Assembly (NCBI GenBank): GCA_013398275.1
Contig: VZSE01004870.1
Span: forward strand, 124,001-188,000
Direction: 5' to 3'
DNA from: Promerops cafer
Lineage: Eukaryota; Chordata; Aves; Passeriformes; Nectariniidae
Length of the DNA: 64,000 nt
A program made the position numbers and the translations under genes. This document shows positions 39,401 through 52,861 of the stretch, one piece after another (the stretch's first letter is position 1; every line of letters starts with the position of its first letter). The notes beneath the pieces were generated by a model. The model was not told where the DNA came from, ran no database searches, and was given only the letters and a program-made list of their open reading frames with translations.

Positions 39401-42400
39401 TCTCTGCTGGTTGGGAGGAAATGTGGCCCTTGATCCTTCTCTGTAACAGATAGCCTGCTTTTATTGAGAATCACTTATGCCTCTGGAGGCTCAGCTGATG
39501 AGTCACAAAATAATTTTCTTCTAGTGTTTTCTTTTGGGCAGGTTTTTTGTTGAGTTTCCCCCTCTCATCTCCCTGTTTGTACCTGTACTAAAAGCAAGCA
39601 AGCAAGTTGGCAGCAAACCAAACTTACTGTTTGTCTACCTGCAACAGTTGAGGTGTTCAAAGATGGTTGTAGTAACCTAAATTTTGCTCAGGTCACTCCA
39701 TGCTAAATAGCAGCAAATGGTGCTAGAACAGTTTTGGAAAGATCCAGTTTATCTTCTCTAAAGCCCAGGCTGCTACCACTCCTGCTTGCCAAAATGCATA
39801 GAGCCAGCATCTGTTGTGACTTCTTTTCTTTTTCCTGTGCTGAATACTTTTTTCTGGAGATAAAAAAGGGCATCTTTAAGCTCCTTAGATGGAGATTGAA
39901 TCCTGTCTTGCCATGCCAAGCCTTGCTGACTGGCGTTGTCCCTCTCTCCTGTTTCCCCCAGGATTGTTTACAGCCCCTGAGTATGCAGGCGCTGCCCGCA
40001 CAGCCTGAGTCGCTGTGCATCGTGGAGATGGGTGGCACAGAGAAGCAGGATGAGCTGGGAGAGAGGGGCTCCATTGGCTTTCTGTACCTGAACATTGGAC
40101 TGCAGGTGAGGGGTTTCTGCCTGGTTCTGACAGGCAGTGTCTTGAGGAGCTTTTGCTTGAAAGGTGGATTGTTAAACAAAGCCTGACTTCCGTCTTTGTT
40201 ACCATGTGTTTGACAACTGTGACTTGGGAATTCACTGTATGACTTTGTAGAGGTGTGAATTTCCTCTTACATTTTTAGACTAAAGACTAGTCAAAAGACA
40301 GTATATTATACCAGATTTTTTGTAGGACAGACTGTGCTTTTCCCATTCAAGAAGGAAGGCATATTTTAAGAAATATTTCTGAGTGAAATGTTAAGCAGCT
40401 CTTTAAAAACTGCCTGTAGGGCAGAGTATCAAACAAGTAACTGCCCACAAGCAGAGGCTCTGCTCTAATAACTTTGCTGTTATACAGCTTTTTGTTATAT
40501 ACAGCTTTTTGTTATATCCAGTACAGATTCTCTGATCTTTGACAAAAAAAATGTTGTTTTGACAATTCAACATGTGGTAAAAACAATCATCACAGTTTAG
40601 GTTCTTCCACATGCCTCAGGTTTGATGTCAGAATGCAAACTCTTTTTAAGGAGCATGAGATTTTTGGTAAATCCTTTGTACCAAGAGGGATGGGGATCTG
40701 GAATCCACCCTCGGGTGGATTATGTGATATACTTTATGGCTTATGTGATATACTAAAGTCCTCGGTCTGTGTTTTATTTTGAAGGCAGTCCTTTCTGTCC
40801 TGTAGGACTGTGCAGGAGCTGTGCTTTCTTTGCTATTAAAAAATATGCCTGTAGGGGAGAATTGTACTGACAGCTAGGAAAACAAACAGCTAATTCTTCA
40901 GAAACTGCCTGTCTCAATTGTTTTAAATTATGCACATAGTAAGTTACTTCTTACCTTCAACCTGAATCTTTTTGTTTTGCTGCCATCAAGAACGGTGTGC
41001 TGCTGCGAACCGTCCTGGACCCTGTCACCGGCGATCTCTCTGACACCAGGACCAGATACCTCGGCTCCCGGCCTGTCAAACTCTTCCGTGTCCGAATGCA
41101 AGGCCAAGAGGCGGTAAGGGAGGCGAGCTCTTGCAGGGGGGCAGATCCACTCCCCAGGCACTGCATCCCAGATTTTCTTATGGGTGGACAGGGTGGGGAA
41201 GCATCCCTGCAGCACAGCAGGACCCTCTGGGTAAGGGTGGGAAGTAGAATGACTTCATTATGGAGCTGCCTGGCTCACAGCTTGTTCTTTCACAAACAGG
41301 CTTGTTCTTACTCCTCTTACTGCTGTGTAGTGCTGCCCTGCCTTCTCTGAACTAGGATTCATCTGACCCATAGGCTGTATTTACAGTGTGCTTGGAGAGC
41401 TCTGAGCAGGTTCTTGGGCTTAGAGACACATCTTGCCTGCTTTAGTGCACAAGAGAGATGGAGAGAGCTCTGTGCAGAAAACTTACCCTTGAATGCTTGA
41501 TAGAGGGAATGGTTGTGTCCTTGCATGTCGAGAATAGCTCAGCCAAGGGCTGGACAGCTGCCATACGTGGTTCAAGGAAAATATTTGCAAGATTTGGCAT
41601 AGAAGGAAGAATGTGTTTCATCAGAAGTGCCATTTCCAGCCCTTCTGATGTGGCACTGGGGAAATCAGCCACCCCCTGCTTGACTCATTTTTGGATGACA
41701 CCTTCAGAGTTGAGAAATACTGCTGATCAGCGTAGTGGGCTTGGATCTGGGAATTCGAGCTCTGCTGTAGTGTTAAGGTACACTGGGTGAATCTTCAACT
41801 TGCTCCTGCCACCTGTAACTTGGAGATGAGGAGCTTTGCAGCTCTAGCAGAGAATACCTGTAGAATAACCAAGTGCTTTTCTGCTTTGAGATCAGCTGTT
41901 GTCACTCAGGCAGAAAGTAAGGTTGCACTGAAACTCATTTAGCCAAATGTATAAAGCTGAAAAGTTTGGAAGTCAGTCTGCTTCCTTTGTTTCTCATAAT
42001 TTGATTTAGGCTAGTGATGATTTTCAGTAAATTTCATTGAGAGTGGAACAGCACTTGGGTTGTGACAAAGCAGTAAATCTTTATTTTAAAAGACCTGTTC
42101 CCATTAGAACTAGCTTATGAAAAAGGAGATATGACAGTATTGCTGATCTTTGCTTTTACAGGTAATAGTTTTAGTGCACCTCAGTTGGAGTATTTGTTGT
42201 CGTGATAGTGTTTTAAAGTTAATTTTCGTGCCATATGCAATTTCCAGAGAAAGCAGAAAGTAAGGAGTGTCTTCTCCTCAGGTGTTCTCTGAGCTGGGTG
42301 GAGTCCACCCACAAGAATTCAGTTGTTGCAGTGGGGAACAGTTGGGCACTGTTGATCCATTCCTGTTGCATAAAGTGAGCTTGCCTCCATTTTCAGACTG

Positions 42401-45400
42401 AATAAATTTGCTGCTTGTCTCTCCCAGGTGCTGGCCATGTCAAGCCGTTCCTGGCTTAGTTATTCCTATCAGTCACGCTTCCACCTGACTCCCCTGTCTT
42501 ACGAGACACTGGAGTTTGCATCTGGTTTTGCTTCTGAGCAGTGCCCTGAGGGCATTGTGGCCATCTCCACAAACACATTGAGGTAAGCACCAGAAGGGAA
42601 ACACAAATGCTTCCGGGCTGGGATGCCAGGCAGGTGAAGCGGTGGTTAATTCCACCTGACATTCAAAAGGAAAGAGGTAAAGTGACTTGACTTCAAAAAG
42701 ATTTTTTTATTATGGATAATCATTTGATAGAAACACTTGGATGGATTTCAGAAAACAGACAATTTAAGGAAAGTTATGCTTTCAAAAAGAAATGGGATGT
42801 GCTTCTCAGTTTTTCTAGCTTTTTATAATAAGTGTAATTAAAATTATTCTTCAATTTTCTGATCCTGAGAGAGGGAAGCTTTTAATAAATGTGGACCTGT
42901 TATGTATTAGGGTCTTGTGGTTTGTGATCTGAATTGGCTGCTTTGCAGGAAATGAACCACGTGAATTCAGAAACCAGAGGCATGACAGGGATGTGTTTGT
43001 TGCCTTTTTTAAAGTTCAGCTGAGTTACTAAAAAGATAAATGAAAATAATGGACCACAAATTCAGATGCTGTGCTGTATGCACTTGAACAGGCACTTTTT
43101 TCATATCTGTCCTCATTGAAATATTACAGCATTCATTGCTTTTAAAGGAGCCATTCTTTCTGGAAAGACTTGTGGTTTTTAGACACTAAATGCCAGAAGA
43201 ACTGGCATTTCAGCTGGCAAGTCACAGGAAGAAAGAGCTGGCATTGTGTTTTTCATACTCTTTTTAACTGAAGTGCCTCTGAGGAGCGTTTGATTGTGTG
43301 TCAAGGTCAATGTCACATTTAGATTCAGATGATGTGTTCCCCAAACGTGCACTTCCCTTCTTCCATGTGCTGTTTGTTCCTCTTGGGATAGACTTGCTTC
43401 AGCACCAGTCAGAATGCGTCCGGGGACAGCAAGAGCCCTCAAAGACCTCATGCTGCAGCACACACCTGTCTCACATCATGGGCTCCCGTTTTAGGATGTT
43501 AGTTTTGCTCTGCTCTCTGCAGCTGTTTGCTAGTTGCTGTCTGGCCTGAGAAAGGTGCTACTCCTCTCTATCACTAGCCAGTTTCACAAAGAAAAAGTTC
43601 CACTCCAGTTTTGTTCTCTTGGACAGCTGTTTTTAGACCGTGTTCAACACATGTTACATCTTTGTCCCCCAGGATTCTGGCACTGGAGAAGCTGGGAGCA
43701 GTCTTCAACCAGGTTGCCTTCCCGTTGCAGTACACACCCCGAAAATTTGTCATTCACCCAGAGAGCAACAACCTGATCATCATTGAGACAGACCACAACG
43801 CTTACACTGAGGCCACCAAGGCACAGAGGAAGCAGCAAATGGCTGAGGTACACTCATCTGTGTAAACAGGGGACTTCTGCAGCTGGAAGTGCTCCCTGCT
43901 CATTAGTTTCCAGGTGCCATTACCTGCAAGGCTTTCTGCCCTGTGTGAATGCAGGGACTGAAGGAGAAGTGGAGATCTGCCTCGAAACACAAATTTCAGC
44001 AGAATGCACCACTTCCCAGTGTTCTTCCTTTGCGTGTTGTTAGGGCATATTTTAAGAGCCACCCTAGTGGAGGACAGTCCTGCTTGTGTAACACTGTTCT
44101 GTGGGGTTTCTGTGGTTGGTTGAAGATGCTTGTGTTTCAGTGGATTGTTTATTTTCTTCTCAGGATTGTTTCCAGTGTTGTTGATTTGGAGAAACAGCTC
44201 CCCAGACAGCTGTCGCTTGGTCAGGGCAGAGCTGACACAGCCGTGCTCTGAGCTGTAGAGGCTCCCTGGGGAATAAGCTCAGGGTGGGTGGAAGCTTTGG
44301 GGCTTAATGGGTTTTATGTCTTCACAGGCAGTACCTTTCCCCAGAATACCTGGGCTTAGGCAAAACAGGGAAGTTGTATTCTATGCAGAGCATCAGCATA
44401 CTGGGAAAGGAAATCTCTGAGCTGTTCTTTTCTCCTGTCCTTTAATGCCGTAGGAAATGGTGGAGGCTGCGGGTGAGGATGAGAGGGAGCTGGCTGCAGA
44501 GATGGCTGCAGCCTTTCTGAATGAGAATCTTCCTGAGTCCATCTTTGGTGCTCCCAAGGCAGGGAATGGTCAGTGGGCCTCTGTTATCAGAGTGATGAAC
44601 CCCATCCAAGGAAATACATTAGATCTGGTCCAGCTGGAGCAGAATGAAGCTGCTTTCAGGTAAGAAGCATTGCCAGTTGTAGCAAGAGTCCCTGGTTGTG
44701 ATGAGGCTTAGGTGTTTTTTCCTTTTGCTTTCTTTTACTGAGCCTGAATCCAGATGGAACATATTATCAAGAGACTGGCTTGAAATTCCAGAAGTGATTT
44801 GTCTTGCCTTTCCTTCCCTTCCAACCCTGATTTGTTGGCATATAGCATTAAGAGCTGGTGGTGCACCAAATGTGGTTGCTGGACCCCAGTGCCTGAAGAA
44901 CAACACAGGGGTGTAAATGACAGATAAGAGAGCTAGGAACAAGAGAAGGTGCTGTTATCTCTCACTTTTCCTTCTCATCCGGATAAACTGAGGATAGATT
45001 AAATGGAAAGGGAAGTGTTAGAGGACTGGAGGGGAAAACCAACACAATAACCATGAAGCATAGCAAGTGCCTCAGCAGGTGAAGTACAGTTAGGTCATGT
45101 TAGTCCAAAAGGCTGACCTGCCATTTCCAACCTGCCTGAGCTATTTCCTGAGCAGGAAATAACACTGGAAGATGAGGAAGGTTATTTGTGTATGTCCCAA
45201 TGGGAACAGCCTTTGAAAAACAGCTTCTGGTAGAGTTTTGCACATTGCTAGGCATTGTCCAGCCTGTGAAAGTGTAAAGTAACATTGGGCATTGTGAAAA
45301 CGTAAAATGCTTTGGGCATATGTGACAGCTGGAACACGTATGGAGAGTGGAAGAATGAACAAATCTGCGTTAAACATTTCTATAAGGAGGAAAAGTGACC

Positions 45401-48400
45401 TCTTAAAAGGAAAAGGCCGCGTTGAAGGGTTGGACTCTCAAATCTCTGCTGGGCAGGTGCAGGTTGTGCTGTCAGGGAATCCAGTCCAGGTGTGCAGCAT
45501 TAGTGTGGTGATGACACTGATGTCCTGGTGTGCCCTGTCATTTCCAGCGTGGCTGTGTGCCGGTTCTCCAACACTGGTGATGAGTGGTACGTGCTGGTGG
45601 GAGTCGCCAAGGACCTGATTCTGAACCCACGCTCGGTTGCTGGGGGGTTTGTCTACACATACAAGCTGGTGAATAGTGGTGAGAAGCTGGAGTTTCTGCA
45701 CAAGGTGAGGGGAGTGATGGGGTCACTTCCAGGCTGAGTGTTGGAGTAGCTCTTACTTGCCTGAGTGCTGAAGTAATATTGCAGTACTCTGTGCATCCTG
45801 GGCAGGATTATCGTGACACTGGAAGCAGCCTTGAAGAAAATTAGCTGCCTCCTACAAAATCATTTGGTACATCTTTTGCAGAGCTGAGGATTGAACATGG
45901 ATCTTGCAAGAGTCCCAGTTTTACCCATCTAATTGGGTAAATTGGAAAGGAGCAGTGTTTTTCATGCCCGTTAGGGAGGGGAGGGAAATGGCTCTGTTTG
46001 CTTTCTGGAATATGAGCTCAGAGAGCTGCTTAAGCACTTGTTTACAGAGCAAATTCATACTTGGGTCACTTGAACCCTGGTGCTAAGACTATCAGTCCTT
46101 GGCTGACCATGTGCAGCTGTTGTGAGCTGTCATCTTCCTTGGATGCTGTTTGATTGTGTGTAAAAATTATTAGTGACCAACTTGTTTGATAGGTCTCGGG
46201 GGCATCAGCAAAAATTTCAGCAGAAAAATTACTGTTCTTCCCACATGCTTCTAGCATGGCTGAGATTTAAGCAGATGAACACATGGAAAGGAATGTTATG
46301 GCTTACTCACTTCCCAGAGTCCTGATGCAGTGAGTGGGTTCTGTCCTGGACCATGGCCTTTTCTGGTGCCACTGAACACCCACTGGGAAGTTGACAGAGC
46401 TGAAGTTGTGAAATAAACTTCTCTTAGCCAGTACAGCCAAGCTAGGAATGCTGTAACTGGAAGCTCTCCTTCTCTGCTGTGGCTTATCATTTTGGATTGA
46501 TTAGTGGTGGGAGATTTTTCACAGTAACCCTGTCTGAGTTACTGAAATTGTGGACACACTGCAGTTGTTCATATTTAACAGTTTCTTTGTTGGCAGTGTC
46601 AGATGACTGAATTACATTCATGCCTTGCTTTAAAAGCAGTTTGGGTAGATTTAGGCAAAGTCTAAAGCTTTTCTGTAGGATGTAAACCAAAACTAAGAAC
46701 TGAGGCAACCAGTTCCCAAACCGTTGTCTTCTTTTGCTGTCTGCCCAGTATGGGGTTTTTACAGCAGTCCTATGCTTCAGTTAAGGTGCACTGCCAGCAG
46801 TGTGTTGTGAGTGCCCATGGCTCTCTTAGCTCTATGTGTGACACCTGCTGCAGTCAAAAGGCCTGTGAAGGACTGACCTGTTGCTTCTCCTGTAGAAAAA
46901 GATTGTTATTAGCCTTTTACATTGAAGGCCTTGGTACAGGCCAGTGAACTTCAACCATACCATTAGCTGAATCTCATCTGAAGCTTTATGTAAGGTTAGC
47001 TCTCTTAATGAGGATTTCACAATCTTCCTCTTCTCTCTCTAGACCCCTGTGGAGGAGGTCCCTGCAGCCATTGCTCCATTCCAAGGCCGAGTCTTAATTG
47101 GAGTTGGAAAGCTCCTACGTGTGTATGACCTGGGCAAGAAGAAACTGCTTCGGAAATGTGAGAATAAGGTACTGCCTTGTGTTCCTCACCAGAGCTGTCA
47201 ATTTGGAATGAGTGATACTTTGCAGCAGGAGTGAAACATGGGGTTTAGCTGCTATTCCAGCCCAAGTGTGTCTGTTTACTTGGTCATCAGAGCTGTGTGT
47301 TTGCCCTGCTGGGTGCATCTATCCAGAGGAGTGCTGGACTAGACTGGGCAGTTGTGCTGCCCCTCTGCATCCCCCACACACACCATTTTCTTATCACCAT
47401 TCTGACAGTAGTGCTGTAAGTTCCTTTCTGTCCCAGCTCAATGCAGGCTGTTACTGACCATGTGCAGGGGTCTGTACAGACCTGTTCCTTTGGCTACTGC
47501 AAATGTGAGAGGTCTTAGCAAGATAGAAGAGAATTGCTGGAAATGTTTCATTAGTTTGGGTGATCAGCAGCTGGGGGACAGAAGCTGGAGGTTGCATATG
47601 ACCACCTTGTCAGATCCCCAGAATGCTGAAAAGGAGATTTTCTTCTTGAAGTAGATGGTCCTTCTTGCTGAGCATCTCTGGTACTTTAGGAAAAGAAATT
47701 GCAGAGCGTGATTTTCTAACTCTTAATTGCCTGCTGCTCCTCCTCTCGTGCAAGCTGCAGAACCTGTGCCAGTAGCATTACTGCATAAATAGCAAGCTAA
47801 CAGACAGACTGGGAACATGTAGGGGTGGTTTTTTTTTATTGTGTGGTTTTGTTAGTTTATTTTTTTTTTTTCCCCTAAAACATGACTCACATGAAAAATT
47901 AAAGCTTTCCTTCCTGGACCTTCCATGACCATGTAGTGAGGAGACATGGAAGCAGTGCCTGCCTGTAGGGATGTCCTGGCATCTTCAATCATGGGCTCAC
48001 CAGCAGCACTTGTTCTCTGGACAGTGTTCATACAGGGAAGGCTGTGAATGCCATGTGGTGCATGTTAGGTTGCCCTGTATTGATTGTGTATTTAGATTGA
48101 GGTATGTGGTATGGCAGAAATGAGGGGTGGTTTTAGAGGAAATGATGGAAAGTGGGGAGCAAGCTGTAGTTCATGGGGGGAAATAGTGTTTCAGCTGGAG
48201 TAGGGTTGTGCTTCTGTGTTTGAAGCACTCAGGTTTTGTCTGTTCTCTCTCAAAAGCACATTGCCAACTACATCTGTGGGATCCAAACCATTGGGCACAG
48301 AGTGATTGTTTCAGACGTTCAGGAGAGTTTCATCTGGGTGCGTTACAAAAGGAATGAGAACCAGCTCATCATCTTTGCTGATGACACTTACCCCCGGTGG

Positions 48401-51400
48401 GTCACTACAGCAACACTCCTGGATTATGACACTGTGGCTGGAGCAGACAAGTTTGGTAACATCTGTGTGGTGAGTGTGCCTTGCTGAAGTCGGGGCTTTT
48501 TGGACATGTTTTCCCTTAAAACATCCATGATTTATCTTAAAAGAATGAGAATCTCTCATTAGCTGGAGACAACGCCCTGTACCATTGACTTGTTTTCATG
48601 GGATGACTGTCAGCATAGTGAGCTGCAGTTTATCTGTTTGTTAAATGAAGCAAATAAGTTAAAGCATCAGCAAGTCATAAACATATTTCTGAGGTGTCCA
48701 GTGATTTGTGTTTATATTGCCTCAAAACTTACTGTCAGTAAGCATTGAAAAGAAGCTTGTTGCTGTGAAAGGGCCCATGGGAACTTGAGTCAGGGTTATC
48801 ACTCTTACTTTCTCTGACTAAACCTCATCGCTGGCATTTAGCTTTCTCTGTCACTTCCTCTTCACAGTTGGCTTTGTCAGCCAACACTTCCCCACTTGGC
48901 TGGATTTCAGCAAGGGAGGAGGAAAGAATAGATGGTCTTTCTGGCAGAGCTTTGATCTCTCTGAAGTGTGCTCGGGTGCTTTAGAGTGCAGAGTTCAGCA
49001 AGTGTCACATGCTGCGCCTGCAGGATTTGGCCAACACACACAAATCAGTCCTCTTCGGTTTTCCTGCCCCGCATCCATCAAACGGTTTCCTTAGTGGAAA
49101 CCACCTTCGCATCAGTTTGACCATACCTCCCAGGGTGACTGCAAGTGCCAGGCCAGGCAGAGGCTGGTTGTGAGGCCATGCCTGTTTCTGAGTGATGGGT
49201 TATTGGTCTTGATACCACAGTTGTCATATAACTGTAAAGACTGTTTTAGAGAGGCACCTGGATCATTCTGCTGTAATTATAAAGTGGTTCTTGGAGAGTC
49301 CACAAAAGCAGCCTTTCAGACAGCACAAGGGCTCTCCAGAGATAATGTGCTGCTTCTCTTCAGCTTGCTGATTGTTCCTTCCTCTTTCAACACAGGTGAG
49401 GTTGCCTCCCAACACCAATGATGAGGTAGATGAGGATCCCACAGGCAACAAAGCTCTCTGGGACAGGGGACTGCTTAATGGAGCATCGCAGAAGGTAATA
49501 CTCTGTGGGAAGCACATGGTTATTGTAGGAAAAGAATGCACTGCTTTTCTGTGAAGGCCTTTGCAGTGTTGTCCAGAAGATGTATTGGCAGTTCTGCTTC
49601 TACACAATCTGCTGTGCTATGGGTGATCTGTTTTCACTGTTGCTGCAAGCCAAATTTCTGAAATCACAGCTGAAGCCTGTTTGGTGTGTTTGATGGAAGC
49701 AGCTCATTTTCTTTTGCTGCTTTCTCTCATTACTTGCATCCGTTTGTCCAGCTGAGTTTTGCCATCTGGTCACAGGTGGAAGGCACTTCCTCTCTAGAAA
49801 GGCATTTCAGAACTAGCAGTTGGCTGAATTTATTCTGCTTTCCTCTCTCAAGCCCTTTGATGGTTTATATAAGCTAAAGAAAAAACATGCTTCTGTGCTT
49901 GCCTTTCAGGCTGAAGTGATTATGAATTATCACGTGGGAGAAACGGTGCTTTCCTTGCAGAAGACCACACTGATTCCAGGAGGCTCTGAGTCTCTTGTTT
50001 ATACCACCTTATCAGGGGGGATAGGAATCTTGGTCCCTTTCACCTCCCATGAGGTAAGCAAGCCCAAGCATCAGGCTGCAGTCTTGCTGCTTTTTGTGCA
50101 CCCATCTGCAGCCAGTATATTAAATGTGCTGCATTCCCTAGAGAGTTCCATGGTGGCTGAAAACCTGAGCTACAGGAGAGCCTGTGGCTCCAGTGAAGAA
50201 GGGCAGAGAAGGAGTTTTGCTGAGTCCTGCACTGGTTCTGTAAAGTAGTTGAGAGCATTCCTTGTTGCACTGTTCTTCTGAATCTGTTTGTGCTTTCAAG
50301 GAGCTTTGGGTGATTCAGTGTCTGAGAAGGGCGGAGTCCTTTGGCATGCTTTGTGTAGCCTCTAAACTGTTGATCAGGCAGTGATGTTTCAAATCCTGAG
50401 GATGGTACTCTGTTCTCTATTTGCTGTGGCCTCTGGGAGCAGTGGATGGCAAGACATTCCCTGTTGGAGCTGCAGCTCCGTGCTGCACAGCTGCTTTATG
50501 CCTCATTTCCTGGGAGGCTGATCCTGAGCAGGGTGGCTGCTTAGCTCTGCTGTGGGTGCTTCACAAATGGAAGTGATGAGGGGGTAGCCATGACTTTGGC
50601 TGCCATGTGCAGGGCTGCTCTACAGGGTCTGTTAATCACAGAACCACAGAATTGTTTGGATTGGAAGGGACATTTAAAGATGATCTCATCCAACCCCAAA
50701 TGGCCATGTAATGGCAGTGTTTCAGCCAGTGCAGGAGCACCTTCTGAGGGGTGTTATCTTGCCTTGCTAGCAGCACTGATGTGTACCAAACTGTTCTCTT
50801 ATCAATCTTTATCTCCCCAGGATCACGACTTCTTCCAGCATGTGGAAATGCACTTACGGTCTGAGCACCCTCCTCTCTGTGGGCGAGACCATCTCAGTTT
50901 CCGCTCCTACTACTTCCCGGTGAAGGTGAGCCCTGAGCACGCGGGGTCACCTGGTCGTGGGGCGCAGAGGGCTGCTTTGGGGCACAGAGGGTTGCTTTGC
51001 TTTGGGGCACAGAGCTGCCTTGAGGCTGGCAGAAGCAAGGCAAGGTAATTGTCTTGAACAAGGCAAACTTGCTGTTCAGTGGGGAGAACTGAGGTACTGT
51101 CAGTAATGCCTTGTGTAGTGCCTGTGGCAGCTGGCTCTTGAGCAGCACTCTGTTAGGAGAACAGTACTTAGCACTTAATACGTGTCTGTTTTGGTTTCTT
51201 AACTCTTGTAATGAGCCTCCTGAGGGTTGGTCCTAAGACCCAAGCCCAGAGGTGCTGTAGCTGCACTTCTCCACTTCCATAGCATCTCCATTTTCCACCA
51301 GGAGAAGCAACATTACGTAGCTGTTGGTGTGGCTGGGTCAAACTGAGTGCTGCCCTGGGTTGTGTTTTTTCCACCACCACTGGAAAGGGAAATCTAAGTT

Positions 51401-52106
51401 CAGAAACAGCTGTTCCTGCCTATTTCTGCTTTTGAGGAGCTGTTAGAAGCTGGGAACTGCTAAATGCTCTGACCAGATGGATCCCAGTGGTAGCTACTAC
51501 CAGAGTAATGAGTCTGGAGTCAGTCAGAACGCTGTCCCAGGAGATGAAGCTCTCTAGGTGTGGAGAGGTGGTGGTCTCAGTGAGCTTGAGACTGATTTGC
51601 TGCATACACAGCCTCAGAGATTGCTCCCATTTGATTGAAGCTGCCTTTGTCATCACTCACAGCCTCCCCCAGCCTTCCCAGTGCAGGGCTCAGACCCAGG
51701 CAGATCTCTTTTCCTTTGCCTTGTGTCATTCTTCAGCTGCACCCAGGCCTTTTGGGTTTCTGTTTCGTTAATCAAGCTGGCCAGTAATTAATGTGATGCT
51801 AACTGCTGGTATTCAGCAGATGAGGTCACCAAGCATGGTCTTGTTTCCAGGACAGAATTAAGAAACTCCTGGGAACAAGCTGTTTGTAGCCATTTTTCCC
51901 TGTTTAGGCAGGGTTCAGTGCCTCTGTGTGGTTTCGATTCAGTTCTCTCCTCCTTGCCCCTCCAGAACGTGATTGATGGGGACCTGTGTGAGCAGTTCAA
52001 CTCCATGGAGCCCAACAAACAGAAGAATGTGGCCGAGGAGCTGGACCGGACCCCACCTGAGGTGTCCAAGAAGTTGGAAGACATCCGCACGCGCTACGCT
52101 TTCTGA
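24412..52106 (+). CDS. SF3B3: Splicing factor 3B subunit 3 (SAP130)
   Basis: Core subunit of the SF3b complex of the U2 snRNP, acting in the nucleus in branch-site recognition; the family (with DDB1 and CPSF1) folds as three seven-bladed beta-propellers plus a C-terminal helical part. Coding exons: 24412-24481, 24901-25227, 26304-26476, 26836-26977, 27927-28039, 28737-28874, 30043-30146, 31337-31502, 31935-32030, 32558-32630, 38040-38191, 38590-38745, 39109-39264, 39962-40105, 40991-41113, 42428-42582, 43673-43847, 44454-44659, 45548-45704, 47043-47168, 48257-48469, 49396-49494, 49910-50053, 50821-50925, 51966-52106. Sum 3654 nt, 1217 aa, the same length as human. It starts MFLYNLTLQRATGISF and ends KLEDIRTRYAF, near-identical to mammals throughout. 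The ATG lies in an exon starting at about 24368 after a TTGCAG acceptor; a non-coding first exon ends at 23708. Intron sizes are uneven: one of 5.4 kb, others under 1 kb. No break seen. Confidence 0.99.
25552..25629 (+). ncRNA. SNORD111: Box C/D snoRNA SNORD111 (SF3B3 intron)
   Basis: Lies in the intron after the second coding exon of SF3B3. Terminal stem GCCTGA (25552-25557) pairs with TCAGGC (25624-25629). C box ATGATGT lies just inside the 5' stem, D' box CTGA at 25586-25589, D box CTGA at 25620-25623. The element upstream of D' (CATGTCTCTTC) is complementary to the 28S rRNA segment GAAGAGACATG. The nucleotide five bases upstream of D' pairs with a G, consistent with the known 28S G2'-O-methylation assigned to SNORD111. 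Human SNORD111 is likewise hosted by SF3B3. The C box ends in T rather than the consensus A. Confidence 0.9.
28198..28273 (+). ncRNA. SNORD111B: Box C/D snoRNA SNORD111B (SF3B3 intron)
   Basis: Second member of the family, in the SF3B3 intron between exons 27927-28039 and 28737-28874. Terminal stem GCCTGA/TCAGGC, perfect C box GTGATGA (28205-28211), D' CTGA (28232-28235), D CTGA (28264-28267). The antisense element before D' (TTCATGTCTCTTCT) is identical to that of the copy at 25552, so both should guide the same 28S site. Sequence between D' and D differs, so it is an old duplicate rather than a recent one. Confidence 0.9.
29482..29633 (+). repeat. CR1 LINE 3' end in an SF3B3 intron
   Basis: Matches another CR1 subfamily 3' end: GCCTGCCAGAGTTCAAGGAG, a GACACATGGTGTGATTTTTG block, and the tail GTCCCTTCCAACTCGGAATA followed by TCTGTGATTCTGTGATG. 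Sense to SF3B3. Confidence 0.88.
32631..38039 (+). other. Large SF3B3 intron without recognised content
   Basis: This 5.4-kb intron is several times longer than its neighbours. AT-rich, only short scattered open frames, no recognisable exon, RNA gene or intact mobile element on either strand. It is bounded by GTATGC and TTGACCAG splice sites. Diverged repeats may be present but cannot be named by eye. Confidence 0.6.
40482..40515. repeat. 17-bp tandem duplication in an SF3B3 intron
   Basis: ATACAGCTTTTTGTTAT occurs twice head to tail without a mismatch. Confidence 0.85.
50636..50699 (-). repeat. CR1 LINE 3' end in an SF3B3 intron
   Basis: Reads AATCACAGAACCACAGAATT, then TTGGATTGGAAGGGACATTT and AAAGATGATCTCATCCAACC, the reverse complement of a CR1 3' terminus. 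The element is therefore antisense to SF3B3. Only the last ~65 bp is clear. Confidence 0.85.
50957..51020. repeat. Short imperfect tandem repeat in an SF3B3 intron
   Basis: Three imperfect copies of a roughly 20-25-bp unit containing TTGGGGCACAGAGG / GTGGGGCGCAGAGG, just downstream of the exon ending at 50925. Confidence 0.55.
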
Positions 52107-52423
52107 GCAGCAGCTGGCAGGGGCAGAAATGCTCACGGCTGCACCGTTGGGAAGAGGAATGTGTGCTTTTTTTCCCCCCTTTTCAAATATTGGTTTGGTC
52201 CTCTTGGTTTGTGTTTCAAAGTAATGTGACTCCAGTAAATACAGTATCAGCTATTAGGTTTCCCAACACATCCCGCTGCCTATGTGAAGGCTCCTGACAT
52301 TCCAGCTTCTGGCCAGAGCAGTTCTCTCTTGGGAAGTGCCCAATCAGGGATGCCAGCTGGCCCTCAGCCCCATCTCCTTGATCTCCCTTTTGGATGGGGA
52401 GTCCCAGGGTGTCTTGCTGAAAG

Positions 52424-52463
52424 TTCTGTAGGGTAGGTCCAGCTTCTGTAGGGCAGATCCAGC
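52424..52463. repeat. 20-bp tandem duplication in SF3B3 3' UTR
   Basis: TTCTGTAGGGTAGGTCCAGC is followed immediately by TTCTGTAGGGCAGATCCAGC, two differences between the units. Confidence 0.8.
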
Positions 52464-52855
52464 TGAGTCTTTGTTGGGTCAAGTGGGTTTTGTGATTTCC
52501 CAGTGTTTTAGGAAAGGAAAGAGCTGTGGCATGATTCAGGATTACCAGGCTCCTCTTTTATATTAGCCAGTGGTGAGCCGCTCTGGGCTTATACTAGTCC
52601 ATGGAGCAGCCAATAGGAAGCCGGCTGTGTGGAGGGTGTAACTGTCTCACTTGTCTTGAACGTTTTCTTCTTAATTGCAAGGGGGTTTTTTTGGACTTGC
52701 CATTTCTGACTGTTTTCCCTGTAAATAGAGTTTTGTACAATGTTGACTCTCTTGGGGGTGGGGAAGAGCGAGGCCTGAGTCTGGGACTTGATTTGTTTCA
52801 TAATAACTTTGGCAAGAGAGTGTCTCCAAGCTGTGACTGTGAGCAGCACATGAAG

Positions 52856-52861
52856 AATAAA
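52856..52861 (+). terminator. SF3B3: SF3B3 polyadenylation signal
   Basis: Canonical AATAAA about 750 bp past the stop codon at 52104-52106, following a T-rich UTR segment. Nearer weak variants (such as AGTAAATAC at about 52235) could give shorter messages. Confidence 0.7.
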